NCBI GenBank assembly: GCA_001598975.1
Contig: BBXU01002506.1
Location: 1 to 48,719 of the forward strand
Direction of reading: 5' to 3'
Source: Parachlorella kessleri
Taxonomy: Eukaryota > Chlorophyta > Trebouxiophyceae > Chlorellales > Chlorellaceae
DNA length: 48,719 nucleotides
Part shown: positions 1-11,395 of the stretch, piece by piece
Numbering within the stretch: position 1 is the first letter of the stretch
Layout of the letters: each line of letters begins with the position of its first letter
Notes under the pieces: generated by a model
Database searches by the model: none
The model's input: the letters and a program-made list of their open reading frames with translations, nothing else
Told to the model about the DNA's origin: nothing
Program-made: the position numbers and the translations under genes

Positions 1-279
1 GGGGGGGGGGGCTTTAATGATGCTAGCCACTCCAGAACTCTGCTGGCCAGACGGCTGCCCCTGGAAGCGCAGGTAGGCATCCAGGTGCTTGTTTTCCTTT
101 TCTTATATTTCCCAGCCTGCCGCAATATGCAGGCCCGCACTCGCGATAGGCTGCTGGCGCTGGCCCAGGAGCGGCAGGTGGACCCCGATAAAGCCTCGGC
201 AGCGCTGGCCGCTGCCTACCATGCAGTGACAAGGGAAGGGGTGCTCTCAGAGGAGGCTGCTAAGAGAGCAGTGCAGTGA
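1..279 (+). CDS. 3' end of an unidentified gene (partial)
   Basis: Two exons can be joined: 1-72, open from the window edge in frame 1, and 133-279, with a GTAGGC donor at 73 and an ATGCAG acceptor ending at 132. The join keeps phase 0 and gives a C-terminus that starts with a Gly run, continues with an Arg/Leu-rich stretch (LLARRLPLEAQ), then a predicted helical segment (RLLALAQERQ...) and ends KRAVQ with TGA at 277-279. No family was recognised from these roughly 70 residues. The G11 homopolymer at the window edge could be a glycine stretch or an assembly edge effect. The start lies upstream of the window. Confidence 0.4.
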   Translation, partial: GGGGFNDASHSRTLLARRLPLEAQVGIQVLVFLFLYFPACRNMQARTRDRLLALAQERQVDPDKASAALAAAYHAVTREGVLSEEAAKRAVQ

Positions 280-1225
280 CAGGGGAGCCGTGGCAAGCAG
301 CAGTTCACCAGGCGAGCGCTTGTGCGGTTAGCTGCCTAGGAAGTTGTCGTGCAAGCAGAGAATAGGTTGGCCGGGTGAGAGGACAGCTGTTGCTTCCGCA
401 GTGTGAGTATCTTTGTGCACGAGTGCCCCAGCTCTTGCCTGGGTTTGGGTTTGGTTTTGTGACGTGACTGGCTGCTGGTGAGGTGTGTGGAAGGGTAGAA
501 ACCGCGGTACATGCCCAGTTTTGTCAGGAGTGCTGTTGAGTGTTGCGTTTACAGGATGCAGATATCCCTGCATAGTCAAGTTGCAGATGTCCTTGAGACT
601 TGCCTGCCACAATGGCTTGATATCAGATGGGGCAGTTTCCATTGAGCCCTGCAAAGTCTGACCTTACGGCAGCAGGTCCAGGGGCGGTTTGCTGTTAGTA
701 CACAATTCTTTAGGTGAAGCTTGGTGCAGGAATACTTGGAAGTATTCTTGTTCACTACGGCGTTGGCCTTTTGAGGGGACTGCGGGCCCTGCTTCTAGAT
801 GAACTGGGACATGGCAATGCCAGCTGTCCAGGTGATGACAGCAACTGGCCAGTTTTTGAACTTTTCGCGGTACTGCGCCCATGCCTGGCGCCAAAGGGTA
901 CTGCACCCAAGATATGTTTAAACGATTCAGGAATGATTCCATCGCTCAGAGCACTTTTGACGACGATCCGTCATGCTCGTATCGCCGGCACCCAGGCCTG
1001 GCCTGGGCGCCTGGCTGAGCCGCAGTCACAACGGGTGTGAGGCGCTTACAGCTTTGGGCCAAGTCAAGCGGCAAACGTACAGGAGATGGGCCAACCAGTT
1101 ACAGAGGGCACCCAACGGCAGCGATGGGCGTCGCGCTAGACGGTAAGCGTGCAATCAAGGCCTCGACCTAGGTCCTGGCCCCGGGCGTAATAACCCACGC
1201 CGTACTCGTATCCTCGACTAGTTCA
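280..1225. other. Intergenic region without a supported gene
   Basis: This stretch should hold the 3' UTR of the partial upstream gene and the promoter of the CBM45-repeat gene. The open frames here (for example 714-1040 + and 664-942 -) show no family resemblance and no consistent splice pattern. No TGTAA signal was noticed close to the upstream stop. No tRNA-like or repeat structure was seen. Confidence 0.4.
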
Positions 1226-4200
1226 ATGCGTCATGCTGTTGCCACTGCGTGCAGGCCAACGACCGCAGGTATGTGGGGTGTGTGCACAAGGCGCTGACCC
1301 TCCTGGCAATCTGGCTTAGGGACCCAGCCTGTGAGGCCGGCCAAGCCGTGCAACGTGCTTGTGGGAGTATGGTGACACACGTTTTGTCAACAAGCTTCTT
1401 GCACTTCCAGGGGCCATCAAACTGACCTGCCTGCTGCTGAGTTGATGCAGCTTTCCTGGCTACTGTGGCCCCGTCGCTGCCAGCTGTGCTGTCCACCGCT
1501 CACTTCGAGGCCGGCATATCTGTGGTTGTGGGAAAAGGCATGCGGGGCACATATTGGGTGAGCAACCAGGCACAGCAGTATTGAGCTCCTTGTTCTTATA
1601 CAGCACCCAGCTAGATAGCTGTTAAGGCATCCACACTGAGGTAGATATTTACAGATATTTGCATGGCTTGGCTAAGGTGGTGGCACGCAGCACAAACCGT
1701 GACTCCTGCCACTCAACTCACACTCTTGCCCCTACCCTGCACCCCCTTCGGCTATCCAAGTCCACAATAGGCAGGTTTCAGGCTTTGGTCTTCTGGGCTT
1801 TGCTGTCTGTCAGGTCTCATCACAGCACATTCCCTCTCTAACAGCTTGGTTGTACACCTTGCCAGGTCAAAATCACCACCGACCGGCCGCGCCCCGGCCT
1901 CAAGTTGCACTGGGCCTTTAATGACTGGGAGGCTCCCCCACACGCAGCGCTCCCACCCCACACGGTGCCAGCTGGGGCGGACGGGCCTGGTGCGGTGCAG
2001 ACACCCTTCCACGCGGGAGAGTCTGTGACAATCATCTTCCCAGAGGTGATTTGAAGGAGGTCATGGTACCCTGGGGTTGGGGAGTAGAAGACACCCTAAC
2101 TCGGTGTTGAACCATAGGAGGAAAGGCCAAGCAGCCTTGCCAGGCTGAAGAGCAACAGTTCACGGGGCGGGCAGAACGGTGGTGGGGCGTGGGGTGGGGG
2201 GTGTGGGGGAAGGGGGGGGGGGGGGGGGCGTGGAGGGTCCGTGTCTGGCCTTGCAGCTGCCATCCCTAATGGGCAGCAAGTTTATACTTGCTCAAGGCTG
2301 GCAGAACAGCTCTTTGTAATCATCTTTCAGTCATACCAAGTGCAACAGCTAGGAAGGAACCAGCTCCTCGGGTTCCAGGGGAGCACTCCTTACTCACAGC
2401 CTGCGGCCATTGCAGCCTGTGTGCCCCCCATGCTTATATATTAGTTCAGAGAAGGCTGGTGTGCAGGGAAGGCTCCATGGTCTTGAAGTGAAAGACATGT
2501 CCTTCGGTCAGTCAGAGAAATAACAGTACTCTTTAGGCTTGGGCTGCAGGCTATATGCCCCTCCACGCTGGTCTTTGTGGTGAAAGAGTGGGACTGGTGG
2601 ATCACAGACCATGGGGCTGACTTCACCGTCCAACTGAAACCCACGCAAGGTGACCACCTGGTAGCTCGAACGAGGTGGCAGTGAGGGCTTGCCTACCACT
2701 GGTTGAGGCTTGGCTTCGATCAGCCACACTGCTGAGCTGTGTTTGGCATGGCGGGTGCCTTGTTGTTTACGTCTGGAACTGTCAGATCTTGACTCGCACT
2801 GGTCCCACTCTTCCCTGTAGACGAACCCGAGATGGACCCCTGCGTCTCTCATCACCCTGTAGTGCTTCATAATCAAAACCCCTGTTGCGCTCCTAAGTAG
2901 TTGTCCTTGCTCTGTGTTGTGTCCATGTGCTGCTCTGTGTTGTGCCCATGTGCAGCCCCCCCGCAACCACAACCTGCCGCCGCCAGGCAGCCTCAAAGCA
3001 TTGCCATCCCTGATTTGTTGCCGGCATCACTTGCGGCCCTCGTGCGGCCCCAGCCGCCGCCACGGGAAATGCATTTTGAGGAGGCAGGCATCTCCGTGAA
3101 TGTCAGCAGGGAGCGGGGAGCCTACACAGTGAGTGACGCCTTGGGTGCTGCATGGCTCTGCTGCTTACTACTGCAGCAGCAGCAGCAGCAGATATTGAAG
3201 CAAGGAGCGAATACATCTCTTCGGTTGTTCTTTGCCAGGAACCCATGTCCACTACAACTTAGGTCCTGGGGTCGAGTTTGCTCTATGGTGCACTCGTTGG
3301 AGCTGAGTAAGTCTCAGGTCACAGCTTTAGTTTATCTACAGCTGGAGCAAGCATCTGGCTGCCCCCGAACCGGCTGGTGCTCTGCTCTCAGGGATCTGAT
3401 GCCTGGGATCAGAGCAGGCTCGACTGTGACACCTACCCATCAGTGCTTGTTGGTGGTTTGTGCAACCAGGGGGGTAGTTGGGTGCCACGGCTGGCAAACC
3501 ACCCCCACCCAGGCGGCCTGCTCCCCCGAGAACCTAACCACTGGGCGCTGCTTCTGCCTGGGCCCATGCTGGTATCCTCCACTGATCCCCTGACTCCTCC
3601 CTGCTGCATGGTTCGCAGCTGGAAGTCACGTCCCACCACCCCCGCCCGGGCCTGCTGCTGCATTGGGGTGTCAACGACTGGGAGCTGCTGCCTGTGGCCC
3701 AGCTGCCCCCCGGCACGTGCCAGGCGGGCGAGGGCGCACTGCAGAGCCCCTTCCGCGATGGCAAGTCTGTCAGCATCACCTTCCCAGAGGTAGGCACCTG
3801 CTAGAGGTTAGGTTGGGATCATCAAATCATTTGTAAAATGCATTCTCTTTGCGACCTGCCAGGCGGAAGACCAGAGAGTCGGACTGGGAGGCCCCTGCTG
3901 TGCCCACCGAGTTCTGATTACTGTCTCTGTGGTTTTCAGAGCCCAAGTCTGACGCCGCACAGGAGTGGAAGTCTGCTGGGATGTGGGGAAGAGAGATGTC
4001 GCGGTGCTTGCTGTCGCTACTGGTTCGCATTGTCTCCCCCGAGATGAAAGGCCTGCAAACTTCCAAGACTATCTACCCAGCCGGGCGGAGGATAGCTGTT
4101 TGTTTGGGCCGTGCCGGCCTTGAAACGTCCTGTGCTGCTGCGCTGCTAAGACAGACGTGCACTGTCCCGCGCTGAACCACGCACCTGGGGCGTCTCTCTT

Positions 4201-5709
4201 GCTGCTGCAGGGCACGTGCCCGGGCAAGGTGATGTTTGTGCTCAAGGAGGGTGACCGGTGGATAAACAACAGAGGCCATGACTTTGCGGCGCACCTCAAG
4301 CCACGCACACTAACAGGCAAGGAAATGTGATCCATACGAGGCCTGACCTCCACACTGCCACGTTTTCCCTTCTCTAGGTGCATGCCGTTCCCCGAGGGGA
4401 ACACAATAATTCATGATTGCTGTGTGTAGGGGTGTCCCCAAGTCGAACGGCAAAAGCATAAGCTAGCAGTTGGGACGGAACCCGCTGGCAGCTGCTACCT
4501 ACTTGCTAGCATGTCCTGTTCACAGCTTCGTTGCCTGCATTGCCCCTTTCAGCTGTCTGTGAAGAGCAAATGGAGATGTTGGTCCTGCTGCAGCTGGGCC
4601 ATTCGCCACGCCTTCAACCCCTCGTATTCTGTCCATGGCACGCTACGAGGCAGCCGGGGTTTCGGTGCAGTGCGGCAAAGGCTTTGGCATGTACCGGGTG
4701 AGCGGAATGCTTTCTCCTCGCACCACGGCCACGAATGTTGACTAAGCGCCTTTATGTGTGCTGTGCACATGTGACGGTGCAATCATTTGTGAGGCTGTCC
4801 TTGCATGGTGACTCCTGGTTCGCTGTTGCGTGTTGCCAGGTCAGCTCTGACTGGCCCTTGGCTTGTTTCTAGGTAACCTTAGGTAGCCCAAGTGCCTGCA
4901 GGTCACCATAACTGCTGACCAGCCACGGCCTGGGCTGCTGCTGCACTGGGCTGTGGATGACTGGGACTTGCCAGCAGCGGAGCTCCTGCTGCCGCCTGGG
5001 TCAGTGCAGTGTGGCAGTGCCATGCAGACGCCCTTCCAAGAGGGGCGGTCAGTCACCTTCACATTCCCTAAAGTGAGTTGTTTTGCCCCTTTGCCTGCGC
5101 TGCTTGAGCTGCCGAGGTTGGTGCCGGGTTTCCTACCATGCACAGGTTAAGTTTGCAGCGCAAGACTGATACCCGCTGCTACTGGTGCTGCTGCCGATAG
5201 CATCTACCATGTGTACCTCATGCTGCGCTGTGCTGTCCTCTGCTGCGCACAAAGCAGGCCCTGTGCCCCTCCAAGCTGGTCTTTGTGATCAAGGATGGGC
5301 TTGCCTGGCTCAACAATGACGGCTCAGACTTCATGGTACAGCTCAAGCCCCAAGCGGCAGCCGACGGTGGGTTGCGGAGCCCGCAAAGCTCCCTGACTGG
5401 CGTGCTTCACAAGCAGCTTGCACATCTTACTCGCTTTGGCCGGCGATAAGGTTGTGGGAAGGGTGTGGCCCTTGCGTGATATAGTGCGGCCCTTGGGTGC
5501 TGACACCTGCTGCAGCAAAGGGATCGCGGGGCAACACGGAGTGGAGTGTTGAGCAAGGGGCAGAATTCAGAGTCAGGATGACTCACCCACCTACCTGCTG
5601 CCGTGACCGCGCTGTGCAGGCAGCAGCAACAATATCATCCCTGCTGGCCATGTACACACCGCCCACCTGCCAGAGAGCGCCGCCTGCGGGCAGTCCTCCA
5701 CTAAGGTGA
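1226..5709 (+). CDS. Tandem CBM45-like starch-binding repeat protein
   Basis: Eleven exons join in phase to 485 aa: 1226-1268, 1451-1557, 1866-2045, 2550-2649, 2956-3128, 3619-3789, 4211-4316, 4594-4697, 4902-5072, 5258-5366 and 5516-5709. After a short transit-like leader come three repeats (about residues 30-143, 170-293 and 305-421). Each has an AGISV-type strand, then xHWxxxDWExxP with downstream QTPF or QSPF, then LVFVxK..WxxxxGxDF. These are the aromatic and W..N.G.DF hallmarks of CBM45, known from the N-termini of glucan water dikinase and plastid alpha-amylase 3. No dikinase, amylase or other catalytic domain follows, and the next gene starts 885 bp on, so this looks like a non-enzymatic starch-binding protein, probably plastid. 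The ATG at 1226 is chosen because its exon ends in the phase 1 required by exon 2. The intron after 4316 uses a GC donor. The function is inferred. A scaffold or regulator on starch granules is one possibility. Confidence 0.72.
2212..2228 (+). repeat. G17 homopolymer in a G-rich intron stretch
   Basis: An uninterrupted run of 17 G follows several shorter G-runs (from about 2180) inside the intron 2046-2549 of the CBM45-repeat gene. The stretch could form a G-quadruplex, and it is also a likely site of sequencing length error. Confidence 0.8.
3174..3191 (+). repeat. (CAG)6 microsatellite in an intron
   Basis: Six perfect CAG units lie in the intron 3129-3618 of the CBM45-repeat gene. An open frame reading through would show poly-Gln, but phase analysis places the tract outside the coding exons. 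Confidence 0.75.
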
Positions 5710-6594
5710 CCGAACTAACTTCAAAGTTGGGCTGTGCAACAGTACTCACACCTCAGCACTGCATCCGTGGAATGGGTCTGTGGGCAATGCATGCTGCACA
5801 CGGTGCTCTTGACACCGCTACACGGGTCTTCCAAAGGGTGATGCATGCAGATGGTGGGTTGCGCCTGCCCCTAGCAGTCGGTCCTGGTGGTCCCATGCAG
5901 GCAGAGGTCAGGGCATATGTACCTGTACACTGAACATGATGAGGAAAAACAAATGGAAGTGGCAGCATCACCACCCCGATGGGCATGCTAAGTGACGCGT
6001 ATATACTTTGTATCTGTTTGGGGGCAAGCAAACTTGTGTCAAGAAGGGTACCACTCAAGTTAAACTGCAATCTATTGGCAAAATGAATGTTATGCTGGAA
6101 CCAAAGAACTTGGCTAGTTTAGAAACCTGCATATTTGAGGACCTCTCCATTTGCCATTCTTGTGTACGTCCTTCCTGCGATTTTCTGAAGTTCCCTGTCT
6201 CACCCATCAGCCTGCAAGTTTGACCTGCTTTCAACTGCTTTGCCCAAGGGGGCGATTGAAACAAGTTGTATGCACGAACGTTGCCGGTGCATCTGTGTCC
6301 GTTCTACCATTTGTAATAGTTCAAGAAACGCATTTTCAATCTGCAGAATGCCCAAGCACGGTCGGGCATGCCCCGAGCAGCCCGCCTGCACACTGCTCTT
6401 GTTGGAACACAGAGGCTCTCGAGCGAACAGGAGAGCAACAACAACCTGATCGTGGCCACAGGCTCCTTCCTCCATTCTATTGCGCTGCGTGGAAAGCCTT
6501 TCTTAGCACGCATGACTCATCATGACCCTCACAGGGGAATATGCAGGTTGCACAATGCCTGCCTTGGATTGGTTCTGGGCGGACTTTGAGCCCG
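5710..6594. other. Intergenic region between the CBM45-repeat and URI-like genes
   Basis: The two genes lie in tandem on the + strand, so this stretch should hold the 3' UTR of the first and the promoter of the second. A TGTAA lies at 6312-6316, far from the upstream stop. The overlapping open frames show no recognisable protein. I searched it for a continuation of the CBM45 modules (an HW..DW or G.DF motif) and found none. Confidence 0.4.
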
Positions 6595-9500
6595 ATGTCG
6601 TCTGGTGTCAGTGAGACAGAGGACCTCCGTGCCGTCTTGCTGCAACGCTTGCAGCAGGTGCGCTATGCCCTTTTGCAAGCTGTCTGCCCCTGTACTGAAG
6701 GGACTGGGTACTGTGACGTTCCAGGCCATGATCTGTCACTTGCAGGAGAAGCATGCGCTGCGCAGCGAGCAGGGCGCCCTGCTGGGAGAGGAGCGAAAGA
6801 TATCAGAGGTCCGGGACACTGTTGCTACCCTTCACGAGAAAATCAGGCGGCCTGTAATGGTGAGCACAAGCACTTCTTAGAGATGGCAGGCGCTGTTGGT
6901 GGCAAGCCCTTTCTGGGTATCGCAGTCTGCGCTAAGCGGGCCACAAGCATCAGACCACGGCTCCGGGTGCACCTTAGCCCCTCCAGCCACCGAGCAGGCT
7001 CCCTGCAGCAGGAGAGCTGCTGCGACAGCCATGAAAGTTGCACCGGCACCTTGCAGGGTCGGCCTCAGCTCTCACCTCTGTTCCCTTCCTATTTTTTTGC
7101 TGTGCAGGTGCCCTTTGGGAAAGTGGCCTTCTTCCCTGGCGAGCTCGTTCGCACCAATGAGGTGCTGGTGACGCAGGGCCAGCACCGTGTGGAAGTCTCG
7201 ACTACTCACGCTGCGGCCATGCTGGACAGGCGGGCAGCAAACACAGGTGTGTAGCTGCTGCCAGCTGAGGCAGCCAGGCTGCAGTGCCATGACCAGGCCT
7301 TGGACTTGTCCGTCCCTTGCTTAGTTGTTCGTTGTGGTGATGCAGGCCGTCCAGAAAGTATGACCGCTGTTGGCAGTATGGCAGCCTTCCTCTGCGTGCC
7401 CCCCGCACCCCCGCATGTGCCCTCAGCGTCTTGCCAGCTCATTGGCTTTTTGTTATCACTGTGTCTACCGACAGCAAGTTGCACCAAGCCCTTTGTGCTG
7501 TTGGTTTACAGACATCCGTTTGAAGCCCATAGGGAGGCTCCCCACAACTGCAGAGGCACAGGAGCTCAAAGCTTGCCGTGCGCGGACTTTCGCAATATGT
7601 TTTTGTAGTCTATGGGATGTGGTACTTGTCATGTGGTCAGGATGGGTGAGGCCATGCTCGAGCGGATCTTGAATGGGCTGTGGGGTTTTAGTACAGGTAC
7701 CAAGCTGGATGACCTGCGGCAGCGGCTGCAGCGGGTGGAGGAGCAGCTGGGGGAGGTTCAAGGCCTGGCTGCCAACGAGGAGGTGGGGAGGGAAGGCGTG
7801 TTGTGTGGGCACGGACCCTATGGTGGCCAAGGCCTGTGGTGGTGGCATGGGCAGCTTGTGGAGGGGAGAGGGTGGGGGAGGAGCGGGAGCATTGAGGAGT
7901 TCCCTCACTGTGTGTGCTAAGTGAGATTGGCTTGCGGCCTTGCAGCCCTTGTTGTCAGCATCTGATTGTCCGAAGGCAATGGTAACAACTCGCCATGAAT
8001 GCTTGGATGTGGGTGGGGCAGCGGAGGTCAGTCCCTGAGGGCCGCATGGCAGTACATCACTCACCGGCCTGCAACTGTTTGGAGGGTCCTCGAAGGAGCC
8101 TGTCAGCAGACAATATGGAAGCTGGTTAAGCCACCTTTCCAGGCAGGGAAGTCCTGGCCGTAACTGCTTTGCAAGCGTACGAGGCCTACAGGAGGTCTCT
8201 AGTCCCACCCCATATTCCAGGGGCAGCTCTTTTCCTGTATGCTGCTTGGGGTGCTGAGGGTGAAGCTGCTGCATAAGGCTTCTTAGACGCATACTTGAAC
8301 ATGAGTTCTGGACATGTTTGCAGGGCGAGGGCATGGTTGACATCAGGGAGGAGTGGGATGAGCAGCTGGTTGGCGTCTGTGCCTCCCGGACGGGCAGTGT
8401 CCAAGGGCAGCACCCAGCAGCAGGCGCAGCTGCAGCGGTTGCTATCGAGCATGCTCAGCAGGCTGCTCCGGCTGCTGCCATTGCTGCGGCCTTGCCACCT
8501 GACTCCGTGGAGTCTGGGGGTGATGAAGAGGTCGAGGCACTAGACGGTAACGGTGATGTGAATCGCGGGGAGCTGCCGCAAGCAGAAGGAGGATGGAAGC
8601 GCCGGCGCCTTGGGGCCTTGCCGCGCGCGCAGGCTGACAGCAGCGACGCTGATGTGGCAGGGTCTGATGTGATGTTTGGTGGCGAAGGGGACGAGGAGGA
8701 ACTGGATGTTGACATGGAGGAGAGTGAGATAGCCCCCGGAGCTCATGCCGTGGGCAGTGGGGGGGCTGCTGAGGGTGCTGGGGACGATGGTGATGCTGAG
8801 GATGATGACGATACTTTTGAGGCGCTCATGGCCAGGATAGAGGTGGGTAGGGGCAGGAGCATGTCTAACTTGGGACTGTCAAGGTAACGCTGAAATAGCT
8901 GCTCTGTGCAAAGCGCACTCGATACTGTGCTCTGCTAACATGAGTCCAAGATCTGCGCCGTCCTCCCTCTATGAGAGTATCTAGACATGCTGTGCCACCC
9001 TCCCAAGGAACACCTTGCAACCGGAAGCTTGTTGCAGGAGCTGGAACTTCTTGAGCAGCAGGCTGAGCTGGACGCCGCGAGAGGTTCAGCACAGGAGGCG
9101 CACCTGGTGGGCGAGGAGAAGCTGGAGCATGCACAGCATGAACAGCAGCAGCACGAGCCCCCAGGCGCACGCAAGCTAAGCCACCCTGGTGGCAGTAGCA
9201 GCAGCGGCAGTAGCGGGGGAGGGAGTTCCTTCGGCAGCAAGGGCAGCAGTGGTGGCCTGAAGGCCGGGTTCTTGCTTGGGAAGACTCACAAGCAGTCTGG
9301 TGGTGTAGGCAAAGGAGCCCGCAGGGCAGCAGGCATGACCCAGCCAGAAGCCCCAGCGGGGCACAGCGTGCGCAGCGCGGCTGGGAGTGCGGCTGCCAGG
9401 GCTCGCCAGAGCTCTGCTGCCTTCTCGGGGCAGGTTGTGGAACGCGACCCACAGCTTGCCGCAATGGCAGCATATGCAGCATCCCAACCAGCGCTGGTTG

Positions 9501-9883
9501 CGGCTGGCAACAACGCCGCGCACTTGCCCTCCAGTGCAGTTGCAGCGGTGACTGCTTCAGGAGGCGAGCCAGGGTCGCCACACAGGACGCCCAGGGGAGA
9601 CCCCCTCAGTGCCGGGCTGGATGGCAGCGGAGTGCAGCAGCTTGGTGGGCTTAGCAGCAGTGCCGATAGCAGCAGCAATGCTCCAGGGGCCGCCTGTTTC
9701 CCGCCAGAGGGGTTTATGGGGAAGGCAGGGACCACCGTGGCTAGCAGCAGTGGGCATGCTTCTCGCCAGGAGCGGCCGCGTGCACCCCAAGAAGCATATT
9801 CTGCCTGGGAAGGTGGAAACCCAGCAGAGCAGCCACAGCAGCGAGTCTCCCGCTTCAAGCAGCGGCGGCATGGGCATATATAG
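6595..9883 (+). CDS. URI-like unconventional prefoldin (RPB5 interactor family)
   Basis: Six exons join in phase to 588 aa: 6595-6657, 6746-6859, 7108-7246, 7697-7782, 8324-8842 and 9038-9883. Residues 1-60 and 105-134 are charged coiled-coil helices. Between them is the prefoldin beta-hairpin signature VPFGKVAFFPGELVRTNEVL followed by a LDRR motif, which matches URI1 proteins closely. The middle (about 135-307) is long and acidic (runs of D/E around 270-300). The C-terminal exon is Ser/Gly/Ala-rich and ends with VSRFKQRR, like the conserved C-terminal URI box. URI works with R2TP/prefoldin-like complexes in assembly of RNA polymerases and PIKK kinases; a cytosolic/nuclear role is expected here. 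An in-frame ATG at 6541 would add 18 residues; 6595 is preferred because the family starts close to the first helix. Confidence 0.82.
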
Positions 9884-9973
9884 CTTTCAGCATAGTTAAG
9901 GAACCGTGACTTAGGCTGGACAGGCTGAAGCAAGCATAGCCATAACCGGAAGCAAGCGAAGCAAAGAGAAAGT

Positions 9974-9978
9974 TGTAA
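9974..9978 (+). terminator. TGTAA polyadenylation signal of the URI-like gene
   Basis: TGTAA lies 91 nt after the stop codon of the URI-like gene. TGTAA is the common near-upstream poly(A) element of green algae, and the distance suits a short 3' UTR. Confidence 0.5.
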
Positions 9979-11395
9979 GGTTTATACAGGTATGACTCGT
10001 AAGGGAGATTCATCTCAGGCCTTAGATCTAGACAGAAAAGTCCCTTTGGTAGCAAATTCCTTGCTCTTGTCTTTGCTACTGTTTTTCCACATGGAAACGG
10101 CTTTAAGTGCCGTGCCTCTTGTTGTATTGCCGGATGGCACACTCATCTGCAGCTTGTCCCACCCACTTGACATCAGTGGTGTGAAAGTCAAGTTATTGGT
10201 ATGGTATGGTAGATGTTCACAGATCGGCCTTCATTTGGGAACGCTTGTACTTCAGCAGTATGAGGTGCAGACATTCAGCCTGAGGGGCCGGGTTGCCAAC
10301 CCTTGGCTACCCAGGTCCACGAGGGGCACCTGCAGAAGCTGGGTTTGGGTAGCGTCCAACAACAGCATCAGGAGTGGATGGATCCTGTTGTGGGCTCACT
10401 GTCTGGTTTCAGTTTGCTGAATGCTTGCACTCTGAGAGACTCCTATAGAGCTGTGGTAGAACATATTTGGGTGCGCTATGCTGGTTTTCCCGTCAGGGTA
10501 GTGTATGCCATTGCCAAAGACAAATCACCCAATCGGTGATTGTTACTTGAAATCTTGTGAACCCCATGTATCCTGGCTCTTTGTGGGGCCCAGTTGTGAG
10601 GGACCACGGCACCGTCTTCAGGCTGCGCTTTTTCTGTGAACTGAGAAACGAGCCTTTTTTCGTCTGCAAGCCGAGCCATGCCAGGGCCCTCCTGTGTTGT
10701 CAGTGCAACATCTATTAACTGGGAGCCGAGAAACACAACATACTAGGGTACACCATGAGGTTCCCTATTAGGGCCTAGTAGGGCGCTATGTCTGTCTAGT
10801 ACTCACCGCATCAAATGGTGATGACTGCAACAATTGCCAGCACTGCTAATGACGATAACAGAAGAGTGGCAGGACATACTGTGCCTAAGGACACTACCTT
10901 GGAACCGTACAGGCATGTGCAGAGTAACACAGGTAGCCACGCAAGCAAGTCTTTAAATGGCACAACGTGCTAGGCATTTGAGCGTACGCATATCAAGTTA
11001 TATATCAAGGAACGAAGCAAGAGAGTGCACCACCACTCAAACCAAGCGAAACAAAGACTGCCATTTGCACTGAGGAAGAAACAAAAGTATATATCAACAT
11101 GGGCCAGTGATATGCTGGGTACCTACGGTATGCAAGCGTACCATGATAGGGTTTGGATTCCTACATGGAAGTTTTCTTCTACCGACCACTAGGAACTGTC
11201 TATCTTGCATGCAGGCGCGACAGCCCGCAACAATGCACTAGATATCTGGCGCTACCACCTACAGACTACAAGCCTAGTGCACCTGCAGGTTGCCCACACA
11301 TTCCGGGCATCCTTGTGCAAACTACCATGCCAGCCCGTACTAAACCTGACCAACGAAAGAGGCTGCAAATTGAGCCAGGACGGACACTCTTCTCT
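9979..11395. other. Convergent intergenic region, no gene recognised
   Basis: This lies between the stop codons of the URI-like gene (+) and bestrophin 1 (-). The open frames at 9992-10420 and 10303-10539 (+) encode no recognisable domain and have no coherent splice context. The 3' part is AT-richer, with several ATATATC-like stretches near 10990-11100. It probably holds the 3' UTRs and unannotated spacer. Confidence 0.35.

Noticed and set aside
2508..2996. 162-residue open frame (-)
   Set aside because: It is antisense across two CBM45-repeat exons and an intron, with no family resemblance.
2901..3593. 230-residue open frame (+) with poly-Gln
   Set aside because: Only 2956-3128 fits the CBM45-repeat gene; the frame reads through the donor at 3129 into an intron containing a (CAG)6 microsatellite.
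6541..7254. 237-residue open frame (+)
   Set aside because: Its start overlaps the first URI-like exon, but it reads through the intron at 6658-6745; the family sequence continues in another frame after splicing.
7465..8343. 292-residue open frame (-)
   Set aside because: It is antisense to URI-like exons and introns, has no recognisable domain, and its composition mirrors the sense strand.
8865..9933. Long minus-strand frames (238 and 215 aa)
   Set aside because: These are antisense shadows of the Ser/Gly/Ala-rich last URI-like exon.
9992..10539. Overlapping frames (142 and 78 aa, +) downstream of the URI-like gene
   Set aside because: No domain, no splice logic, and they start just after the putative poly(A) signal; not enough to call a gene.
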